8,626 nt of DNA from NCBI GenBank assembly GCA_944351345.1, contig CALVPO010000057.1, positions 1 to 8,626 of the forward strand. The letters run 5' to 3'. The translations under genes were made by a program, and so were the position numbers. Shown here piece after piece: positions 1 through 6,341 of this stretch; position 1 is the first letter of the stretch, and each line of letters begins with the position of its first letter. This DNA is from an uncultured Bacilli bacterium (GTDB lineage Bacteria > Bacillota_I > Bacilli_A > RF39 > UBA660). A model generated the notes under the pieces. That model worked only from the letters and a program-made list of their open reading frames with translations. It searched no databases and was not told where the DNA came from.

Positions 1-40
1 CTGAGTAAAAATTATTTATTTCCACTCAGCCCCTTTACTC
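1..40 (-). repeat. Edge inverted repeats downstream of rubrerythrin, possible truncated terminator
   Basis: Just past the rubrerythrin stop, on the minus strand, the segment at 1-9 can pair in two mutually exclusive ways. Bases 1-6 (CTGAGT) match 24-29 (ACTCAG), and bases 3-9 (GAGTAAA) match 34-40 (TTTACTC). Either could form the 3' hairpin of the rbr transcript. The T-tract expected of an intrinsic terminator would lie left of base 1, outside the window, so the terminator call is inference only. Both loops (17 and 24 bases) are long for an intrinsic terminator. Confidence 0.3.
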
Positions 41-45
41 TTATA

Positions 46-585
46 TTAATAATTTTCTTTTTTGATTTCAAAGTATGATTGCGGATGTGAGCATACTGGA
101 CATACTTTTGGTGCTTCTTTTCCTATAACGATATGTCCACAGTTTCTACATTGCCAAATTTTATCTCCGTCACGAGAAAATACTAAGCCATCTTCTACAT
201 TAGCAAGTAATTTTCTATATCTTTCCTCATGCTCTTTTTCAATTTTTGCTACTTCTTCAAAAAGATAAGCTAATCTATCAAATCCTTCTTCCTTAGCAGT
301 TTCAGCAAATTCTTTATACATATCTGTCCATTCATAGTTTTCTCCTTCTGCTGCTGCTAATAAATTAGTAGCTGTATCTGGTATATCACCACCATTTAAT
401 TCTTTAAACCACATTTTAGCATGTTCTTTTTCATTATTTGCAGTTTCCTCAAAAATTGCTGCTATTTGTTCATATCCATCTTTTCTAGCTTTACTAGCAA
501 AATATGTATATTTATTTCTAGCTTGGCTTTCTCCTGCGAAAGCAGTCATTAAATTTTGATAAGTTTTACTTTCTTTTAATTCCAT
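46..585 (-). CDS. rbr: Rubrerythrin (diiron peroxidase with C-terminal rubredoxin domain)
   Basis: This 179-residue cytoplasmic protein has the classical rubrerythrin layout. Residues 1 to about 138 form the ferritin-like four-helix domain. Its probable diiron ligands are E19 (AGESQAR), E52 and H55 (NEKEH), E82 and E85 (GENYEW), and E116 and H119 (IEKEH), matching the spacing of the Desulfovibrio protein. Residues 144-179 form a rubredoxin-like domain with Fe(SCys)4 ligands C146, C149, C162 and C165. The family reduces hydrogen peroxide to water in anaerobes, taking electrons from NADH through rubredoxin-type partners. All key residues and the full length are present. The ATG start has a GAGAG-type ribosome binding site 8 bases upstream. 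It appears to be a monocistronic gene with its own promoter (658-687) and a striking dyad in its leader, so it is probably regulated separately from its neighbours, plausibly by oxidative stress (inference). Confidence 0.97.
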   Translation of the reverse strand: MELKESKTYQNLMTAFAGESQARNKYTYFASKARKDGYEQIAAIFEETANNEKEHAKMWFKELNGGDIPDTATNLLAAAEGENYEWTDMYKEFAETAKEEGFDRLAYLFEEVAKIEKEHEERYRKLLANVEDGLVFSRDGDKIWQCRNCGHIVIGKEAPKVCPVCSHPQSYFEIKKENY

Positions 586-613
586 GTTTACATCTCTCTT
601 TCTATATTATTTT

Positions 614-646
614 ATCAAACTAATTCTGAAATATAATTAGTTTGAT
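614..646 (-). repeat. 12-bp perfect inverted repeat in the rbr leader (operator or 5' mRNA hairpin)
   Basis: Bases 614-625 (ATCAAACTAATT) and 635-646 (AATTAGTTTGAT) are exact reverse complements separated by a 9-base spacer. Arm centres are 21 bp apart, about two helical turns, which suits a dimeric regulator. If transcription starts near 651, as the -10 box predicts, the repeat would also form a stem-loop starting about five bases from the mRNA 5' end. It does not match the PerR or Fur consensus sequences I know. On the minus strand it is followed by mixed A/T sequence, not a T-tract, so it is not a convincing terminator. Confidence 0.6.
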
Positions 647-657
647 TTGTCTTCTAT

Positions 658-687
658 ATTATAGCACATATATTATTTTTTCTGCAA
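658..687 (-). promoter_or_regulatory. Predicted extended -10 promoter of rbr
   Basis: On the minus strand the -10 hexamer is a perfect TATAAT (658-663) preceded directly by TGC, giving the extended -10 motif TGnTATAAT. With an 18-bp spacer the -35 candidate is TTGCAG (682-687), which matches only the first three consensus bases; an extended -10 can compensate for this. The predicted start is near 651, giving a leader of about 65 bases containing the 614-646 dyad. Confidence 0.6.
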
Positions 688-790
688 GAATATTTAGTAT
701 TATTGTAAAACAATCTTCTTTAACTCTATAATTATTTTTTTACTCTGTTTTTAAAATTAAAATATAATTTTATTTGTAATAAGTTTTTTA

Positions 791-1582
791 TTATTCTATA
801 AATTTATTATCTTGTAAAAACTTTTCTAACTTATTGTTACTTTTATTAGTAGTGTAATCTATAATTTTACCATTACCAACAATTACCATATATGGTAATT
901 CAATTTCTTCTTTAATCTCATCCATAAATTTTATATTTCCCATTAAGCTACCAACAGTTCCAGCTGTATATACACTATATTTAAAATTATATTTATTAGA
1001 TAATTCTAATATTTTTCTTCTATAATTATAACTGTTTACAGTATTATTATCAATTAATATTACAATACTATTATCTTCACTATTATATAATTCTTCTAAT
1101 TTATCATCATTTACTTGAATATCGTTTTCAGTATATTTGTTATCTATATAACCATACTCTATTAGATATTTTTTTAAATCTACCTCATCATGTATCTCAT
1201 TTATAATAGTTACAGCAATACCCTTATCAACTATAATTAGCGCTGGTGCAACAATAAAAGAGTCTAAATTAATTCCTAATTTAGTAAGTAAATTATTAAA
1301 TTTTTTATCACTATAACTACTTTTATTTAAAGTAATCATATTAAGAGAAAATGTTTTATTATAATAATCTATCATATTTTTAGATATAGTACAAAAATTA
1401 CAATTATCATCTTTAGCTGTTATATGAATAATTATATCTTCTTTATTATCTATTTTTTCATAAAGTATGTCTAATAGATCTTTTTTGATAACATTATTAC
1501 CATTATTTTTATAAACTGCTATTAATATAATTACAAATATAAGTATAAGAGCTGTGCTAATAATTATTAGCTTTTTTTTCAT
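791..1582 (-). CDS. Membrane-anchored tandem thioredoxin-like protein, one CxxC
   Basis: A 263-residue protein with no close family that I can name. Residues 4-23 form one hydrophobic N-terminal segment after a KKK start, so the rest is probably outside the membrane. Residues about 48-140 look like a thioredoxin fold: a beta-strand leads into C61-N-F-C64, with a likely cis-proline at P113 before a strand (ALIIVD). Residues about 170-258 look like a second thioredoxin-like unit: a strand (SIVILID), a helix where CxxC would be but without cysteines, and a cis-proline candidate at P230 before YMVIV. C61 and C64 are the only cysteines. The likely role is a thiol-disulfide reductase or oxidase of surface proteins, but this is inferred from fold motifs only. 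The ATG has an excellent GGAGGTAA ribosome binding site. It is flanked by gaps of 146 and 205 bases, so it is perhaps transcribed alone; I found no convincing promoter. Confidence 0.75.
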   Translation of the reverse strand: MKKKLIIISTALILIFVIILIAVYKNNGNNVIKKDLLDILYEKIDNKEDIIIHITAKDDNCNFCTISKNMIDYYNKTFSLNMITLNKSSYSDKKFNNLLTKLGINLDSFIVAPALIIVDKGIAVTIINEIHDEVDLKKYLIEYGYIDNKYTENDIQVNDDKLEELYNSEDNSIVILIDNNTVNSYNYRRKILELSNKYNFKYSVYTAGTVGSLMGNIKFMDEIKEEIELPYMVIVGNGKIIDYTTNKSNNKLEKFLQDNKFIE

Positions 1583-1728
1583 AACTTACCTCCATTGTAT
1601 CAATATTTTTACATTTTATTTGTAATATATTTATAAATAGTTGCTTACATTAGCTACTAATATTAATTTGAAAATTTTATATAAAGTTGAAATATATTGT
1701 TTATATAATATAATTTTTAAAATATATT

Positions 1729-2622
1729 TTAACTATTTCTTATATATTTTATTGCCTCTGGTATAAATTCTATTATATCTGATGCTTTCATAGATATATC
1801 AGTATATTTTTTTTGAGCTAAACTTCCTGCTAAACCAGATAAATAGCTAGCAGAAGCTACTGCTAATAAACTTGGCTCATTATATCCTAATAAACTTACT
1901 AATATTCCCGATAAAACATCGCCACTTCCAGCTTTAGCCATGCCTGCTCCGCCAGTTCTTGTTATATATATTGTAGTACCGTCTGTAATTAAAGTATCGT
2001 GATCCTTTAACATTAAAATTATATTATATTTTTTAGCAAATTCTAGTGCAATTTTTTCTTTATTTTTTTTAATTTCTTCTACTTCATATTTAGTTAATTT
2101 TGAGAATTCTTTTAAGTGGGGAGTTAGTATTATTTTAGCTTTAGCAATATTTAAGATACTTAAATCCATCTTGGATAATATATTTAATCCATCAGCATCT
2201 ATTACTATAGTTTTGTTATATGTTTTTATTATTTTATCTAAAATTTCCTTATAATTATTACTTTTACCCCATCCCATTCCTATTGCTATACTCTTTAAAT
2301 TTTTTAATACTTCATTTATTTCATTATCAGTTAATACCATTTTTTTATTATTATCATAATTTGTTAGATAGAATGTATTTTCAAAGAGAGAAGGTGCAAC
2401 TAAATTAGCAATACATTCTGGAATAATTACTTTAGTTATACCACAACCACACCTAATAGCACTAGTACTTGCTAGTTTTATAGCACCAGGATATTCTTTT
2501 GATCCTCCTAATATTCCTATAGTTCCATACATACCTTTGTGGGAGTTTTCTTCTCTTACTTTAAATATTTCTTTTAAATCACTGGCTTCTATTTCGTAAA
2601 TATTTTCTTTTTGCTTAATCAT
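1729..2622 (-). CDS. nnrD: ADP-dependent NAD(P)H-hydrate dehydratase, stand-alone NnrD
   Basis: The product (297 residues from the chosen start) is a ribokinase-fold enzyme of the YjeF C-terminal/NnrD family. It removes water from the damaged cofactor S-NAD(P)HX, using ADP (or ATP) to restore NAD(P)H. Landmarks are YGTIGILGGS (residues 32-41), AIGMGWGKS (113-121), IDADGLNIL (141-149), the LTPHLKEF segment (166-173), and AGSGDVLSG (231-239) with probable catalytic D235. The partner epimerase domain (YjeF_N) found fused in many bacteria is absent, so this is the single-domain form, as in Bacillus YxkO. Start choice: a GTG at 2631 lies inside the AAAGGTGA ribosome binding site, while the ATG at 2622 sits about 7 bases downstream of AAAGG, so the ATG is preferred. 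It follows htrA by 15 bases and is probably the last gene of that operon. Confidence 0.93.
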   Translation of the reverse strand: MIKQKENIYEIEASDLKEIFKVREENSHKGMYGTIGILGGSKEYPGAIKLASTSAIRCGCGITKVIIPECIANLVAPSLFENTFYLTNYDNNKKMVLTDNEINEVLKNLKSIAIGMGWGKSNNYKEILDKIIKTYNKTIVIDADGLNILSKMDLSILNIAKAKIILTPHLKEFSKLTKYEVEEIKKNKEKIALEFAKKYNIILMLKDHDTLITDGTTIYITRTGGAGMAKAGSGDVLSGILVSLLGYNEPSLLAVASASYLSGLAGSLAQKKYTDISMKASDIIEFIPEAIKYIRNS

Positions 2623-2637
2623 TATAGTCACCTTTAA

Positions 2638-3744
2638 TTAATCATTATTTTTTTCTAATGTTACTTCAGTTTTTCTTTCTTTATTATTTCTTATATAAGT
2701 AACTGATACTTTTTCTCCAACTTTATGTTTATATAATTCATATCTAAATTCTGCTAATGATGATATATCTTCATCTGCTAATTTTATTATTATATCACCT
2801 TTTTTTAACCCTGCTTTATCAGCTGGAGAATTTTTACTTGCTTCTATAACAACTACTCCTTCAGTTACTTTTTCTGGAATAGTTATACTATTTTGCCATA
2901 AATAATAACTATCTGTTATATCTAACATACTTATTCCAAAAAATGGTCTTTCTATATTTTCACCTTTTTCTAATATTGCGGCATAATATAGAGCATCTTC
3001 TATGGGAATTGCAAAACCCATTCCTTCTACAGTTGCATCTACTAATTTCATATTTGTAATTCCTATTACTTCTCCATTTATATTACATATTGGCCCACCA
3101 CTATTTCCCGGATTTATAGCAGCATCTGTTTGTAATACTTTCATATAATAATCTGATGTTGTACTATTAGTTAAGGCAACTGCTACTAATCTATCTTTAC
3201 CTGATAGTATTCCTTTAGTTACAGTACCAGCATAATCTGCCCCCTCTGGCGAACCTACTGCAAATAAAGTATCTCCTACTTTTAGTTTATCACTTTTTCC
3301 TATAGTTGCTACTTGTAATACTTTTTCTGATTCTACTTCTAATACTGCTATATCTGAATATGCTTCTGATCCTTTTATGTTAGCATCTATTTCAGTACTA
3401 TCCGATAGAATTATTTTTACTTCATCACAATCTGATACAACATGATGATTAGTCATTATATATGATTTTGTTTTATCTTGCTTATAGATAAAGCCTGTAC
3501 CAGTTGATATCATTTGTCCTTTAGAAAAACCTTCTACTACTACAACTGAATCATATACTTTAGATACAGATTCTGCTATGCTATTAGTTTCTGTTAATTT
3601 TATACTTGTACTAGTTTTAGGAATATTATTTTCAGTATCAGTGACTGTGATATTTTTAAGTACTATATAGGTACTTAGACTACCACATATTAATGATACC
3701 AAAATTGTTACTACTAAAACTACATAAATATTATTTTTTTTCAT
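2638..3744 (-). CDS. htrA: HtrA/DegP-like membrane-anchored serine protease with one PDZ domain
   Basis: A 368-residue protease of family S1C. Residues 6-29 form an N-terminal membrane anchor, placing the rest outside the cell membrane. The trypsin-like domain spans roughly 55-260 with the complete catalytic triad: H101 in TNHHVV, D131 in YSDIAVL, and S215 in GNSGGP (213-218). A single PDZ domain covers about 268-364 (FFGIS... SPADKAGLKKGDII). HtrA proteins degrade or refold misfolded envelope proteins under stress; length and layout are typical for Firmicutes. C20 is in the membrane segment but the preceding residues are not a canonical lipobox. The ATG has an AAAGAGGT ribosome binding site located between it and the TAG of the upstream Abi gene, only 12 bases away. 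No promoter is evident in that gap, so htrA expression probably depends on transcription through the Abi gene. Confidence 0.95.
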   Translation of the reverse strand: MKKNNIYVVLVVTILVSLICGSLSTYIVLKNITVTDTENNIPKTSTSIKLTETNSIAESVSKVYDSVVVVEGFSKGQMISTGTGFIYKQDKTKSYIMTNHHVVSDCDEVKIILSDSTEIDANIKGSEAYSDIAVLEVESEKVLQVATIGKSDKLKVGDTLFAVGSPEGADYAGTVTKGILSGKDRLVAVALTNSTTSDYYMKVLQTDAAINPGNSGGPICNINGEVIGITNMKLVDATVEGMGFAIPIEDALYYAAILEKGENIERPFFGISMLDITDSYYLWQNSITIPEKVTEGVVVIEASKNSPADKAGLKKGDIIIKLADEDISSLAEFRYELYKHKVGEKVSVTYIRNNKERKTEVTLEKNND

Positions 3745-3756
3745 AATTACCTCTTT

Positions 3757-4683
3757 CTATAAATCAACTAATTCCATATAATTAGTTGATATACCCATTC
3801 TATCTAATATTTTTTCTATTGGTATTGAATTAACTATTCCATCTAATTTTTCTATTTCATATTCTAATTCTTTCATCATCATTCGAAAATCATCTTCTCT
3901 TAATAAATATTTTAAGATAATCAGAACAGAGAAAATATCATTTTTTCCATATATATATTCATTGTCCATTATTGGTATATTTAATTTTTGATGATATGGT
4001 GTGTTTAATATACCTTTTTCTGTTCTATGTTCATAAACTATATCTTCATGAGCACATAAATTTCTATAATTAGATAATATTGGTAAAAAATTTTCTAAAT
4101 AATTTGTATTGACATTAAATATATCTGCTATACTTACTTGATCTTCTGGTTTTAAAATTGAATATAGTTCACAAACTATGCCAAATGATAAGACTTTAAC
4201 TAGAACCCATAATGGAATATATCCATAGTTATTGATATAATGCATAGTTGCCATATGATGAGTACCATTAATTCTAATTTGCCTTTTCATTTTTTCAATT
4301 ACATCTTTTACTCTTCTTGATTTAGATTTGTCACTTGTAAAATTTTTATGATTTAAATAATCTTTATCCCTATATCCATATTTTTTTGATAATTGATATG
4401 ATATTACAGATTTTAAATTATTTTCTATTATCATTAAATTTTTAAATAAAATATTTCTTATTTGCCTATCAAATAAAAATATTCCATATAATTCTCTAAA
4501 TGTTGCTCCTATTATAAAACTTCTATCTGAATAAGAATTCATGAGTAGTACTCTATAACCATTTATAAAAAAATAGTTTTCACGAAGAAGTATCTCTTTT
4601 GCATGAGTCTCGTCTTCGATTATTAACCCTTTGCTTTTTAATATTTCGAGCTGTTCATCTAGAGATTTAAACATCTTCTCCAC
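3757..4683 (-). CDS. Abi_2/AbiF-like abortive-infection HEPN RNase toxin
   Basis: A 308-residue protein matching the Abi_2 (AbiD/AbiF) family along its whole length. It has an N-terminal KSLDEQLEILKSKGLII segment (6-22), ENYFFINGY (35-43), FDRQIRNILF (71-80), IPLWVLVKVLSFG (156-168), and the HEPN signature RNLCAH (R207, N208, H212), which follows the Rx4H pattern of metal-independent HEPN ribonucleases. Family members are linked to phage abortive infection. AbiF has been described as an RNase toxin paired with a conserved adjacent non-coding RNA antitoxin and as a relative of the Cas13 ancestor. Start choice: the GTG at 4683 has AAGGTGG (4691-4697) 7 bases upstream. The ATG at 4674 has only a GGAG with a 3-base spacer, so GTG is preferred but not certain. 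A 12-bp dyad lies directly upstream and htrA follows after 12 bases. RNase activity and the antitoxin are inferred, not shown. Confidence 0.9.
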   Translation of the reverse strand: MEKMFKSLDEQLEILKSKGLIIEDETHAKEILLRENYFFINGYRVLLMNSYSDRSFIIGATFRELYGIFLFDRQIRNILFKNLMIIENNLKSVISYQLSKKYGYRDKDYLNHKNFTSDKSKSRRVKDVIEKMKRQIRINGTHHMATMHYINNYGYIPLWVLVKVLSFGIVCELYSILKPEDQVSIADIFNVNTNYLENFLPILSNYRNLCAHEDIVYEHRTEKGILNTPYHQKLNIPIMDNEYIYGKNDIFSVLIILKYLLREDDFRMMMKELEYEIEKLDGIVNSIPIEKILDRMGISTNYMELVDL

Positions 4684-4699
4684 TAGCCCACCACCTTAC

Positions 4700-4729
4700 T
4701 TTTATAAGTATATCACAATACTTATAAAA
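4700..4729 (-). repeat. 12-bp perfect hairpin/dyad upstream of the Abi gene
   Basis: Bases 4700-4711 (TTTTATAAGTAT) and 4718-4729 (ATACTTATAAAA) are exact reverse complements around a 6-base loop (ATCACA). It ends 16 bases before the GTG start and two bases before the ribosome binding site. Two readings compete. It may be an operator overlapping the extended -10 at 4707-4715, allowing autoregulation. Or it may be a stem-loop in a longer leader RNA, the place where an AbiF-type RNA antitoxin would be expected. The mainly A/T stem lowers the RNA-structure confidence but not the exactness of the symmetry. Confidence 0.6.
4707..4715 (-). promoter_or_regulatory. Possible extended -10 for the Abi-htrA-nnrD unit
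   Basis: The minus strand reads TGATATACT, which fits TGnTATAAT with one mismatch. The hexamer TATACT occupies 4707-4712. No good -35 is seen at 16-18 bp upstream (TACCAT at 17). It would start transcription near 4700, leaving a short leader carrying the AAGGTGG ribosome binding site. A unit starting here is needed because the operon upstream ends at the 4802-4836 terminator. In such AT-rich DNA, chance matches are common. An alternative start further upstream (TTGAAG inside the terminator stem with TATATA after 18 bp) would give a leader of about 100 bases. Confidence 0.35.
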
Positions 4730-4801
4730 ATGGTATATATTTTCAAAAATTCTTTATTTTAACAACTTATGACTAGTTAGTATTCATATTTATATATTTA
4801 G

Positions 4802-4836
4802 AAAAAAATAAGTTCTTCAAATATATGAACTTATTT
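4802..4836 (-). terminator. Intrinsic terminator of the gpmI-NUDIX-vanY-BI-1 operon
   Basis: Fifteen bases after the BI-1 family stop codon, the minus strand has a perfect 10-bp stem: AAATAAGTTC (4827-4836) pairs with GAACTTATTT (4806-4815) around an 11-base loop, and the run of seven T residues covers 4802-4808. This is a standard intrinsic terminator and separates the upstream four-gene unit from the Abi unit. Confidence 0.88.
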
Positions 4837-4851
4837 AAAATATTATATAAA

Positions 4852-5487
4852 TTAATCTCTTCTTTTACCAAATAATTGTAAAAGACGTATAAATATATTA
4901 ATAAAGTCAAGATATATATCAAAAGCAGCTATAATAGCTAAATTATCGTTATTAGTATTTATTCGACATATTTTTTGAACATCATAAGCAACAAATCCTA
5001 TAAATATTACTATTGATATTATGCATAAAGCTAAATCTATAGTGTTATTTAATAAAAACATATTTATTATACTAATTATAATGATTGCTAATAAACCTAT
5101 TATCAGAAATATTCCTAAGCCACTAAGATTTATTTTTGTTTTAGCTCCTATTAATGATAGTATTCCAAACACTATAGCAGTTGCTAAAAAGATCCAAATT
5201 ATGCTTTCTAATTCATATAATATAAATATTGATGAGAAAGTTAATCCTGTTAAGGCTGTATAACCTAGATATAACATTGTTGCTGTTGATGTTTGCATTT
5301 TGTGTATTCTTACTGATAACCATATTGCACATACTAATTCCAATATTACTATAACTATTGTTGCACCACCAGAAAATATTAACTGTAATAAAGATTCATT
5401 AATGCTAACTGCATACGCTACTAAAAAAGTTACTAAAAGTCCTAGTCCAAACCATTTAAACACATTTGACAAAAATTCATTATTCAT
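4852..5487 (-). CDS. Bax inhibitor-1/YetJ family multipass membrane protein
   Basis: A 211-residue, almost wholly hydrophobic protein with about seven membrane-spanning segments, typical in length for the BI-1/YccA/YetJ family. These are pH-gated calcium leak channels or related membrane-stress proteins. Family hallmarks are the near-terminal YLDFINIFIRLLQLFG (192-207) and AYDVQKI (167-173). Numbering from the chosen start gives E50, R60, D169 and D194, close to the acid residues and arginine of the Bacillus YetJ pH sensor (D171/D195 dyad, from memory), so gating chemistry looks conserved. Transport activity is inferred from family. Start choice: a GTG at 5496 lies within the GGAAGGTGA ribosome binding site, while the ATG at 5487 follows it by about 5-7 bases, so the ATG is used. 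It follows the carboxypeptidase gene by 19 bases and is the last gene before the terminator. Confidence 0.92.
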   Translation of the reverse strand: MNNEFLSNVFKWFGLGLLVTFLVAYAVSINESLLQLIFSGGATIVIVILELVCAIWLSVRIHKMQTSTATMLYLGYTALTGLTFSSIFILYELESIIWIFLATAIVFGILSLIGAKTKINLSGLGIFLIIGLLAIIIISIINMFLLNNTIDLALCIISIVIFIGFVAYDVQKICRINTNNDNLAIIAAFDIYLDFINIFIRLLQLFGKRRD

Positions 5488-5506
5488 AAATATCACCTTC
5501 CTTATT

Positions 5507-6340
5507 TTAATAACTACTACTTAATCCAAAATAATCTTCCATGGTTATCCAATCACCATTATTATATAATTTAGAAGCCAATTCTTTTCCAACATATCTT
5601 AGATGCCATGATTCATATTGATAACCTGTCTCGTTTTCTTTTCCTTTAGGATATCTAATAATAAAACCATATAAAGGAGCATTAGTGTTAACCCACTTAC
5701 CTTCTTCTGTATTAGCAAAAGAATCATCAACACTATTTAAATCAAAACATAATCCTGTTTGATGTTCGGAATGTCCTGGTCTTGCTGAATAAGTATCAGC
5801 TGCTACTTGACCATCCCTTGTTACATAATTATTATATAGATTAGTTTGATTATTATAACCACGATATCCACTTGCTATATATATATTTAGTCCTACACTT
5901 GCTGCATCACTTTGCATTGTATTAAAAGCTTCCATTACTTCTTTATTTATACAATTTATACACCAATCTCCCGTTACAGCTTGATATGGATCATTTGGTT
6001 GATAATTATCTGGCAATTTATAAGTTTTATTTACTATTAAGTATCCATCTATATAGCTTACACCATCTTTAATTGTTAATGTATACCCTTTATCAGTTAT
6101 ATATTTTCCATCGGATAAATTAGCAAACTCTTGAGTATTATTTGGGGCTTTTTCTAAATTTGAATTAACATTTTGTTCTTGTTTTTCTTCTGTTTGTATT
6201 TTTTCTTTATTATCTGCATTATTATTTTTTTTATTATTTAATAACATAAATACACTTATACCTCCTATTATTATAATAATTAACAAAATAATAAATATAA
6301 CTTTTATCTTACTTTTTTTCTTTTTCTTCCTTCTAACCAT
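5507..6340 (-). CDS. VanY-like D-alanyl-D-alanine carboxypeptidase (peptidase M15B), membrane-anchored
   Basis: The 277-residue product begins with a strongly basic cytoplasmic tail (RRKKKKK), one membrane segment at about 14-34, and a 40-residue Asn/Lys/Glu-rich linker. The zinc carboxypeptidase domain follows (about 95-265), so it acts outside the membrane on peptidoglycan stem peptides, trimming the terminal D-Ala. Probable zinc and catalytic residues are H193 and D200 in SEHQTGLCFD, and E243 and H246 in ESWHLRY; the SGYR motif is at 157-160. Odd features are a C127-I-N-C130 pair and C198 inside the zinc-binding motif, where I would expect a small residue such as alanine. The ATG at 6340 has GGAG six bases upstream and lies one base after the NUDIX stop, implying translational coupling. 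A TTG further upstream at 6352 has no ribosome binding site. Nothing suggests a link to vancomycin resistance; such enzymes are common in wall maintenance. Confidence 0.93.
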   Translation of the reverse strand: MVRRKKKKKSKIKVIFIILLIIIIIGGISVFMLLNNKKNNNADNKEKIQTEEKQEQNVNSNLEKAPNNTQEFANLSDGKYITDKGYTLTIKDGVSYIDGYLIVNKTYKLPDNYQPNDPYQAVTGDWCINCINKEVMEAFNTMQSDAASVGLNIYIASGYRGYNNQTNLYNNYVTRDGQVAADTYSARPGHSEHQTGLCFDLNSVDDSFANTEEGKWVNTNAPLYGFIIRYPKGKENETGYQYESWHLRYVGKELASKLYNNGDWITMEDYFGLSSSY

Positions 6341-6341
6341 A

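Noticed and set aside
702..771. Small hairpins after the thioredoxin-like gene (ATTGT/ACAAT at 702-714; AAAATTA/TAATTTT at 753-771) as its terminator
   Set aside because: Short or A/T-only stems with no convincing T-tract after them in the direction of transcription.
1677..1732. Inverted repeats between nnrD and the thioredoxin-like gene (TTATATAAA/TTTATATAA at 1677-1685/1700-1708; TTAAAATATATTTTAA at 1717-1732) as an nnrD terminator
   Set aside because: Stems are purely A/T, with a long loop or no proper loop, and no clear T-tract follows on the minus strand. Such symmetry is expected by chance in this composition.
3757..4683. Abi protein as a CRISPR Cas13 effector
   Set aside because: Only one RxxxxH motif is present, the protein is far shorter than Cas13, and there is no repeat-spacer array in the window.
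5507..6340. VanY-like gene as a vancomycin-resistance cluster member
   Set aside because: No vanHAX, vanRS or vanZ-like genes are nearby; the gene sits among housekeeping genes.
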